From Phycisphaeraceae bacterium (GTDB lineage Bacteria > Planctomycetota > Phycisphaerae > Phycisphaerales > Phycisphaeraceae): a DNA stretch of 12,539 nt. The notes under the pieces are model-generated. The model was not told the DNA's origin, did not search any database, and saw nothing but the letters and a program-made list of their open reading frames with translations. The stretch covers positions 1 through 12,539 of the forward strand of contig JAESSU010000290.1 in NCBI GenBank assembly GCA_016763955.1, read 5' to 3'. Within the stretch, counting starts at the first letter, position 1, and each line of letters begins with the position of its first letter. The position numbers were made by a program, and so were the translations under genes. Of this stretch, positions 6,860 through 12,539 are shown in pieces.

Positions 6860-6888
6860 ATTGTAAAATGGATTCGTTTTCTACGCAA
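6860..6888 (-). promoter_or_regulatory. Candidate promoter for the fucosidase
   Basis: On the minus strand, TTGCGT (-35-like, 3 of 6) and TACAAT (-10-like, 5 of 6) are separated by exactly 17 nt. They would give a leader of about 60 nt before ATG 6792. The -10 is good and the -35 is weak, which is typical of activator-dependent promoters. The adjoining dyad at 6891-6917 fits such control. Confidence 0.35.
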
Positions 6889-6890
6889 AA

Positions 6891-6917
6891 CACCAAGTGA
6901 AAAAGTTCCACTTCGTG
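6891..6917. promoter_or_regulatory. Operator-like dyad upstream of the fucosidase promoter
   Basis: CACCAAGTG (6891-6899) and CACTTCGTG (6909-6917) are reverse complements at 8 of 9 positions, around a 9-nt spacer. It ends 2 bp from the candidate -35 box of the fucosidase promoter. It could bind a dimeric regulator. As RNA from the kinase gene it could also act as a weak terminator, because TTTT follows on the minus strand. Confidence 0.4.
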
Positions 6918-6970
6918 AATCGGATCATGTGAGATTGCTTAACGACTTCATTTTATACCCAATCGCTGCT

Positions 6971-6985
6971 GCCACAGAACGTGGC
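6971..6985. repeat. Small inverted repeat
   Basis: GCCAC-AGAAC-GTGGC is a perfect 5-bp stem with a 5-nt loop in the kinase-fucosidase spacer, about 72 nt past the kinase stop. No T tract follows on the minus strand, so it is not a standard terminator. Confidence 0.3.
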
Positions 6986-7056
6986 TTACCTAAACGATCC
7001 CAGCGTCATTGGCATTGCATATGCTGGCTAATGTGCATTACAAACGTGTTACGTCA

Positions 7057-9840
7057 TCAGGATGCTAATGCTGCGGGGAAGTCTGAACCGCCATAGGACT
7101 TAACAACCTCAATGAGTTTCTTAGCATTAATAGGCTTACTCACATGTCCATCACAGCCTGCGTCGAGACATTTACGACGATCTTCAACCATGGTGTGAGC
7201 GGTCATCGCAAGAATCGGTTTGCGATAGCCCTGACAACGCAATTGTCGCGTCGCATCGTAACCATCGAGTACCGGCATCTGCATGTCCATTAAAATGACA
7301 TCAAACACTGCGGTTTTTGATTGCGTGACCAAATTCACAGCCAACTGCCCATTTTCTACAATCACCACCTCAGCACCCGCTCTTCTAAGTAAGATATCAA
7401 CTAAACGCTGATTATCCGGGCCATCTTCTGCAACCAAAACACGCATCCCTTTAAGTCCCTTAGAAGAGAAGACAGAGGAATTTTTAGGAGAAGGCTTTTC
7501 ATGAATTTCACAAGGCTGCTCCAACATCGCAACACCCTTAAGTGACCTGGTCGCAATCGTCACGGAAAAACAAGACCCCTCATCGGGCTTGCTCGTCGCA
7601 ACCACATCACCACCAAGATGTCTAGCGAGCGAACGGGAAATGGACAATCCTAGACCTGTTCCTCCGAATTTTCGCGTGGTGGAAGTGTCTGCTTGGCTAA
7701 AGGCTTGGAACAGTCGAGTCATTTGTTGTTCAGTGATGCCGATGCCTGTATCGATCACATCAAACCGGAGCAAGGACTGGGGTTCTTCAAAGCGAACGTC
7801 GATACGAACCGTTCCCTTTTGAGTGAATTTGATCGCGTTACCAACAAGATTGTTAAGTATTTGGCGCAAACGAGTCGGATCCGTTTGAATGGTTTGAGGA
7901 ATCGATCCCATATAATTCACCTCGAAATTCAAGCCTTTTTCAAGCGTTTGATGTCTCATCATGGAAACCACTTCCGCGACAATTTTCACAGGTGAGCAAG
8001 TCAGCGTTTCAACATCCAAATGACCTGCTTCGATTTTAGAGATATCGAGAATGTCATTAATCAATGCCAGTAAATGCTCACCGTTGCGTTGAATCGTCTG
8101 GATATAGTCGTGGCACGTTGGATGTCCACCTGCCTCTTCAAGCAGAAGCTGAGAGTAGCCCATAATGGCAGTCATCGGCGTACGAATTTCATGGCTCATA
8201 TTGGCAACGAATTGGCTCTTAAATTCACTGGCCTGTTGGGCTTTGGAGCATGCCTGATCAAGTTCCGTCACATCCACAAAAGATTCAATCCAGCCAATGG
8301 GCTTGTAGTCCTGACCATAACAAGGCTGAGTATTTTTAATAACGGCCAACTCTCGCTTGTCTTTAGCCAATATGATGCTTCGTTGGCGAAAGATAGGAGA
8401 CTGGCTCTGACGATCTATTTTTGATTTGTACTCTGCACTTGCAGAGTCTTCATTGCGAAGGACCGAACAGTGACTGCCAATTATTTCATTGCGTGAATAC
8501 CCTGTGATGCGGCAAAACTCATCATTGACTTCTGTAACCTTCCGATGGTCATCGACAACAAAAATAGCCGTCGCAGCCACATCCAAAATTCGTTTTTGAT
8601 GTAATACCGAATCACTAATTTCCTGATGCAATCGGTCATTTGCAATCGCCAGCGAAAGCCGTTCGCCAATCTCCTTAAAAATCGCGATGCGTGTGGGATC
8701 GACCTCAAAACAAGGCTGACTATAAAGAAAAAGAACCCCGAGCCTATCCCCCCTGTGAATCAAAGGCACAATCAAGTGAGCATGAGAAGGCACCCCCACA
8801 GCAAGGGCCTTGCTATCGCAACATGGGTCTGAAATATAGATATCGCCGTCTTGATCCGCCTTCGCGCTCAAGTATTGGCTCAACGAATCGCCTCGCTCTT
8901 TTTTCCAAAATTCAGCATCAAAAGAACCACAAGTTAAAGTCAATTCCAGCTGCTTAGAGTCTGGGGCATATAGAAAAATACCCCCTCGGTTTTCTAGCTT
9001 AAATTCATTAAGTGCAAGCATCTGGTCTAGCACCTCACTAAGACGCTTGAGCAACGGATATTGCTTTTGAAGAATCGGCCCCATAGTAGCCAATAATTGT
9101 GTATACGATTTTTCCTGCTGGCGTTGCTGTTCATCAAGCACTTGACGGGTAATGTCCCGCTGCATCGCAACGTAAGCAGTCGCACGCCCTTGCTCATCAC
9201 ACATGGTCGTAATCGTCTGCTCAGCCCAATAGAGATAGTCAGCTTCTTGGCTTGTGATTGCTTCTCCGAAGATCGGCAGGTGAAGTTTGCGATCCGTCGT
9301 CACCGGAGTCTTACGACGATTAATGACCCGACCACTCCAAGCATTACCTTGCCTAAGCGTGGCCCATATTTGGTCATAAAACGCGGGGGACATTAAACCA
9401 CTTTTAAGAATGTTGGGCGTGCGACCAAGGGCTTGTTTTCGAGTCCATCCAGTGATATGGGTAAAAGCATCATTAATAAATTCAATGCGACCGGTCATAT
9501 TGGTCACAAATAAAATATCCGTGGTACTCGCAATCGCTAGCTCAAGCCGCTGGTAATTCTGTTCTTTTGTGTAGGTCACCTTAAGCAAGATGCCAAGGAC
9601 CAACAACGCACCACTGCCGATGATCCAGGGGATAATGAACTGGCCGAACAAGACATAAAGCGAATTGGAAAAAGAACTCTTATCCGAGGACGTATCAATC
9701 AACAAATAATTTTGCAGATGACGTGAAAAATCCCATAGAAATATGGCCGCAAGAACCATAGCTCCCATAATCAACACCGGCAAACGCCAGCCTGAATATA
9801 ATTGCGATGGTTTCATCAAAAAACACTTCATCCTATCCAT
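7057..9840 (-). CDS. Membrane hybrid sensor histidine kinase (PAS-GAF-PAS-HK-REC)
   Basis: A 927-residue two-component hybrid kinase: it senses a signal, autophosphorylates and passes the phosphate to its own receiver. TM segments lie at about 20-37 and 64-88, flanking a short extracytoplasmic loop. PAS1 is at about 97-232, with a roughly 26-residue insertion (176-201) before its LYWAEQTI strand. GAF is at about 262-402 and PAS2 at about 415-528. HisKA has phosphoacceptor H550 in NMSHEIRTPM. HATPase has the N box (N668 in NNLVGNAIKF), D697 of DTGIG and GGTGLGL (726-732). The receiver has E805/D806, phospho-acceptor D852 (LMDMQMP), T880 and K902, so all key residues are present. No phosphotransfer (Hpt) domain is visible; onward partners must be elsewhere. 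GAGGA lies 6 nt before ATG 9840, a strong start signal. It sits upstream of the fucosidase and is divergent from the lipoprotein gene; the ligand is unknown. Confidence 0.95.
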   Translation of the reverse strand: MDRMKCFLMKPSQLYSGWRLPVLIMGAMVLAAIFLWDFSRHLQNYLLIDTSSDKSSFSNSLYVLFGQFIIPWIIGSGALLVLGILLKVTYTKEQNYQRLELAIASTTDILFVTNMTGRIEFINDAFTHITGWTRKQALGRTPNILKSGLMSPAFYDQIWATLRQGNAWSGRVINRRKTPVTTDRKLHLPIFGEAITSQEADYLYWAEQTITTMCDEQGRATAYVAMQRDITRQVLDEQQRQQEKSYTQLLATMGPILQKQYPLLKRLSEVLDQMLALNEFKLENRGGIFLYAPDSKQLELTLTCGSFDAEFWKKERGDSLSQYLSAKADQDGDIYISDPCCDSKALAVGVPSHAHLIVPLIHRGDRLGVLFLYSQPCFEVDPTRIAIFKEIGERLSLAIANDRLHQEISDSVLHQKRILDVAATAIFVVDDHRKVTEVNDEFCRITGYSRNEIIGSHCSVLRNEDSASAEYKSKIDRQSQSPIFRQRSIILAKDKRELAVIKNTQPCYGQDYKPIGWIESFVDVTELDQACSKAQQASEFKSQFVANMSHEIRTPMTAIMGYSQLLLEEAGGHPTCHDYIQTIQRNGEHLLALINDILDISKIEAGHLDVETLTCSPVKIVAEVVSMMRHQTLEKGLNFEVNYMGSIPQTIQTDPTRLRQILNNLVGNAIKFTQKGTVRIDVRFEEPQSLLRFDVIDTGIGITEQQMTRLFQAFSQADTSTTRKFGGTGLGLSISRSLARHLGGDVVATSKPDEGSCFSVTIATRSLKGVAMLEQPCEIHEKPSPKNSSVFSSKGLKGMRVLVAEDGPDNQRLVDILLRRAGAEVVIVENGQLAVNLVTQSKTAVFDVILMDMQMPVLDGYDATRQLRCQGYRKPILAMTAHTMVEDRRKCLDAGCDGHVSKPINAKKLIEVVKSYGGSDFPAALAS

Positions 9841-9867
9841 ACTTTGTCCTCAAACACATTGAACTAA

Positions 9868-9888
9868 GATTCTCCAAGTTTTAGAATC
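9868..9888. repeat. Inverted repeat in the kinase leader
   Basis: GATTCT (9868-9873) and AGAATC (9883-9888) are perfect reverse complements with a 9-nt loop, 28-48 nt upstream of the kinase start. This could be a leader hairpin or a regulator site. Confidence 0.3.
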
Positions 9889-10240
9889 GGGTATCTTGCA
9901 TACTCGGTTGATCGAACATCACAGCGAAGTCTCCAATTACCCATCGCAATATTGGGTTATAACGATCATGTCGCTTAAATATCTCTTTAAACCAATAACA
10001 ACAGCGATATATCACAAACCTCATCCAATCCTTGCTCTGCACAAAATCGCCTGCATGATCACCCAATAACATTCACCCTAACCGCCCAAAATATGAACTA
10101 GGAATGCTGGAAATAGTTTTCAAAATCGCGATCAATGCTTAAGCACGCGCATTGGCAAAACCTCTTATTGAAAGACGAAAGCGTGTCATACTTAAAACTG
10201 TTTACATGAAATCAAACGATTTATTGATGATCACACTGCG

Positions 10241-10255
10241 TTTTCAACTTGAAAA
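10241..10255. promoter_or_regulatory. Perfect 15-bp palindrome, candidate operator
   Basis: TTTTCAA-C-TTGAAAA is a perfect dyad with a single central base, 87 bp upstream of the lipoprotein start in AT-rich DNA. Size and symmetry suit a dimeric transcription factor. Its position would allow control of the lipoprotein gene, less likely of the kinase. Confidence 0.35.
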
Positions 10256-10341
10256 TCAATTTAATTATGGAAAAAACTTGATCTGACAGAAACAGTTTAA
10301 ATCAATAGGTTGCCGAAAAAAATCAAAGAAGGATATCATGC

Positions 10342-12539
10342 ATGAAATTACATCCACTGGGGCATTTAACACTTTTCTCTATGGTGATGTCCACTCTAGT
10401 TTTAGCCAGCTGCGCCACAGCTGAGCCCAAAGACTCAGAAAAAAATTTAAGTCCTGCATTTTTGAATACGTCTCACCCACTAGATGACCCCCAACGTGTT
10501 GTGCTAGAAAAACATCTTGCGACAGAACCTAAGCCCCTAGGATTGGACTTCAAAGCCTATGGTTTTAACTTAAGCTCCAGCGAGGAATTGGTTGTCCAGT
10601 ACCAAATAGCCCAAGCCCAATCGCCCCCAGCTGCGACAGAATATGTTTTACGCAATGTCCGTGGCAACCTAGTTCGACAAGGACAAGTGCTTTCACACCA
10701 ACAAGAGCCCGTCAAAAAAGGCCGAATCGCAAAATATCGATTGATGACCCGCAAAGATTTAGCGGCTGTAAAACTCGGCAGATATTACCTGCGAACACGC
10801 ATGATAGGCGGGCAAAAATGGTTCCCCTCATCCTTCCATTTAAATAAGCCTCGAACCACAACAAAGCCCTCGCCCAAGATGGCCATCGCGTGGCTATTGG
10901 ACAACATGGACAGTGAAGGCTGGGGATCCTATCTCACACGCAACATTGACCTGCCAATTGAAAATCTCAATGCCTTACGAAAAAGTACGCCTGTCGATTT
11001 AGCAGTCGTCGCTTCACGGGCAAAGGTCACAAAAATTCGCCGAGCAGAAATACAAGCGTATCTCCAACAAGGCGGCAAGGTTCTATTGTTCGGCAATCCT
11101 TCTGAAACATGGGGCGATATTCTTCCTGTACACATCACCCGCACTCAGAACGTCCCACTGGGCGAATATAGCCGTCAAAGAAACCGCTTTAAAGTAACAG
11201 CTCAGGGAAAATCATTTTTCCGCATATCCAATCAATGGCAAAACAAGGGCCATTACCATGTCCTGTGTAAACCCCTTAAGAACACCCAAGTTCTAGCATC
11301 ATATGATGACGCATCGCCTTGCTTGGTTCTCAAAAAAATCGGTCACGGGCAAGTCCTCTACTACAACGGCGAATTGCGCCCGGGTCTGATGCAATTAGAT
11401 CTCTTACTTAGCCTTTCAAATTTCCCTTGCGCACCGCGCAAAATGCCTCAACTGATTCTCCCTGAATCCCCCAACACTGAAGGCTTTTCTAAAAACAACA
11501 TTGGCAGACATGGCTGGGTCGAAGGTCGCAGCCGCGGGGTATCGGTTGTCTATTCAAAAAACCATTTTCGTATCTGGGACAAACTTATTTTCAAGGTGCG
11601 ATTTCGAGACAACTCACAGCCTGCGACGAGACTCTGGACCGAAGAAGCCAATTGGGTCTTCAGAAAAAACGTATTTACGGGAGGCCTTTGGGGAGACCGT
11701 ACGGAAATACTCAGCCCGTTGTCAGCCAATCACATGACATTTTTACCTGACGCAAATACCAGAAAACTCTATCTGGATTTACCCACTAAGACCACCGGTT
11801 ATCGAGCTGTGTATTTAAGCCCTCAAGGATTAACAACCCTTGATTTATCACAGGACACAACTATAAACCTAGCTGACATGTCTGAAAGTTGGCTCTTACT
11901 CCATGAAACAACAGGCCAAAAAGCGAGCCCCATCCTCTGGTCTTTCACCACGCAGCCGATGTCTGTACAGCGTGATGATGAGCAGATCATTCTTACTTTT
12001 AAAAAATCTCCAAACGCCATCTCCTTTGTGCCTTTGCATGGCATTCAATCTTATTCAGCAGAGACCCTCAACAAACAAATCACACTTGATGACACGCTAG
12101 TGGATCGTTGTCGCTTTTTGGCAAGAACCATGAAGGCGATGCCCATTACCTGCAAAGAAAACTTTGTCATCAAAGCCAATACGGTCCAAATCACCAATCG
12201 CTATACCTATCTTCACTTCCCTGATCAATGGCACACTAAACCCCTTGAGCTAGCCGCCATCCCGCCGGTGGTTGCACTGGCTCGTGAGAATAAAATTCCT
12301 GTTGATGTCCAAGGCAAGCTAACGCATATCATGCCAACATTTAATGGCCCTTTTTATGCTTTAGTCGACCAGCAGCAAGTAACATACACCCTGCCGCGCG
12401 TGGATATGGACTATCCATTGCAACGAAAAGCGAATCCAAACCCGCAATACGATGCAACGCAACAACTCCTTATAGATCAATCCAAACAGTACATCAATGC
12501 ATGGGAACCTCGCCGAACGTTTGTGAATTTTCAACAAAA
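10342..12539 (+). CDS. Large secreted lipoprotein, 3' end outside the window
   Basis: Translating from ATG 10342 gives 732 codons with no stop before the window ends, so the gene is partial. AAGGA lies 8 nt upstream of this ATG; the out-of-frame ATG at 10338 leads to a stop after 28 codons. The signal sequence ends in the lipobox LASC (21-24), so C24 should be lipidated. Residues about 65-170 look like a beta-rich domain. Residues 179-360 resemble the glutamine amidotransferase-like fold found in large extracellular proteins: IAWLLDN, VDLAVVAS, IQAYLQQGGKVLLFGNP, and later LVLKKIGHGQVLYYNGE. I see no catalytic Cys-His pair, so this domain is probably non-enzymatic. Residues 370-600 look beta-sandwich-like, and 620-732 (YTYLHFPDQW, AIPPVVALA) may lead into a catalytic domain beyond the window. 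Function is unknown; a role in glycan handling is a guess from the neighbouring fucosidase. Confidence 0.85.
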   Translation, partial: MKLHPLGHLTLFSMVMSTLVLASCATAEPKDSEKNLSPAFLNTSHPLDDPQRVVLEKHLATEPKPLGLDFKAYGFNLSSSEELVVQYQIAQAQSPPAATEYVLRNVRGNLVRQGQVLSHQQEPVKKGRIAKYRLMTRKDLAAVKLGRYYLRTRMIGGQKWFPSSFHLNKPRTTTKPSPKMAIAWLLDNMDSEGWGSYLTRNIDLPIENLNALRKSTPVDLAVVASRAKVTKIRRAEIQAYLQQGGKVLLFGNPSETWGDILPVHITRTQNVPLGEYSRQRNRFKVTAQGKSFFRISNQWQNKGHYHVLCKPLKNTQVLASYDDASPCLVLKKIGHGQVLYYNGELRPGLMQLDLLLSLSNFPCAPRKMPQLILPESPNTEGFSKNNIGRHGWVEGRSRGVSVVYSKNHFRIWDKLIFKVRFRDNSQPATRLWTEEANWVFRKNVFTGGLWGDRTEILSPLSANHMTFLPDANTRKLYLDLPTKTTGYRAVYLSPQGLTTLDLSQDTTINLADMSESWLLLHETTGQKASPILWSFTTQPMSVQRDDEQIILTFKKSPNAISFVPLHGIQSYSAETLNKQITLDDTLVDRCRFLARTMKAMPITCKENFVIKANTVQITNRYTYLHFPDQWHTKPLELAAIPPVVALARENKIPVDVQGKLTHIMPTFNGPFYALVDQQQVTYTLPRVDMDYPLQRKANPNPQYDATQQLLIDQSKQYINAWEPRRTFVNFQQ

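Larger units (their letters stand above)
9841..10341. other. Divergent intergenic region, kinase and lipoprotein genes
   Basis: There are 501 bp without a convincing gene. It holds the kinase ribosome site (GAGGA) and leader dyad (9868-9888), an AT-rich stretch of about 150 bp before the lipoprotein gene, a perfect 15-bp palindrome (10241-10255) and the AAGGA ribosome site at 10329-10333. A 63-codon minus-strand open frame (9881-10072) has a possible AGGG site but no recognisable domain; I do not call it a gene. No clear sigma-70 promoter pair was found for the lipoprotein gene. Confidence 0.5.

Noticed and set aside
9881..10072. 63-codon minus-strand open frame upstream of the kinase
   Set aside because: Composition is unusual (Trp, Cys, Phe rich), no domain is recognised, and the ribosome site is very close to the start; not enough support to call a gene.
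1..12539. CRISPR array, insertion sequence, rRNA or tRNA genes
   Set aside because: No regularly spaced repeats, transposase motifs or structural RNA signatures were found on either strand.

Overview
The window comes from a diderm (outer-membrane) bacterium of moderate base composition. It carries the C-terminal F-type outer-membrane assembly protein BamA with an OmpH/Skp-like chaperone, a lipoprotein with a clear lipobox, a cytoplasmic GH29 fucosidase and a large membrane-bound hybrid sensor kinase. This mix resembles Planctomycetota (Phycisphaerae) or another PVC-group bacterium. That placement is an inference from gene content and protein style, because no rRNA or marker gene is present.

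Layout. From 7 to 4160 the genes lie on the minus strand in the order rsmD (reading frame broken), bamA, ompH, so the outer-membrane biogenesis pair sits at the left edge. bamA and ompH are separated by an unusually long spacer (610-1056). It holds several perfect short-loop inverted repeats, a three-copy CCGGGGGG tandem array that abuts the bamA stop codon, a terminator-like structure and a possible ompH promoter. Divergent from rsmD is a plus-strand SAM-dependent methyltransferase (4390-5235) with G-tracts both in its leader and inside its coding sequence. Next come two minus-strand genes: a GH29 alpha-L-fucosidase (5419-6792) and, upstream of it, a 927-residue hybrid histidine kinase (7057-9840; two TM segments, PAS, GAF, PAS, HisKA, HATPase, REC). 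A 501-bp divergent intergenic region (9841-10341) separates the kinase from a long plus-strand lipoprotein gene. That gene begins at 10342 and is still open at the window end (at least 732 codons).

How the parts work together. BamA inserts beta-barrel proteins into the outer membrane, and OmpH/Skp carries them across the periplasm. RsmD would methylate 16S rRNA but needs a one-base correction to be intact. The right half looks like accessory glycan-related biology: a cytoplasmic fucosidase with its own candidate promoter and adjoining dyad, a membrane sensor kinase, and a large surface or periplasmic lipoprotein. Any regulatory link among those three is inferred from proximity only. No RNA genes, insertion sequences or CRISPR arrays were seen.
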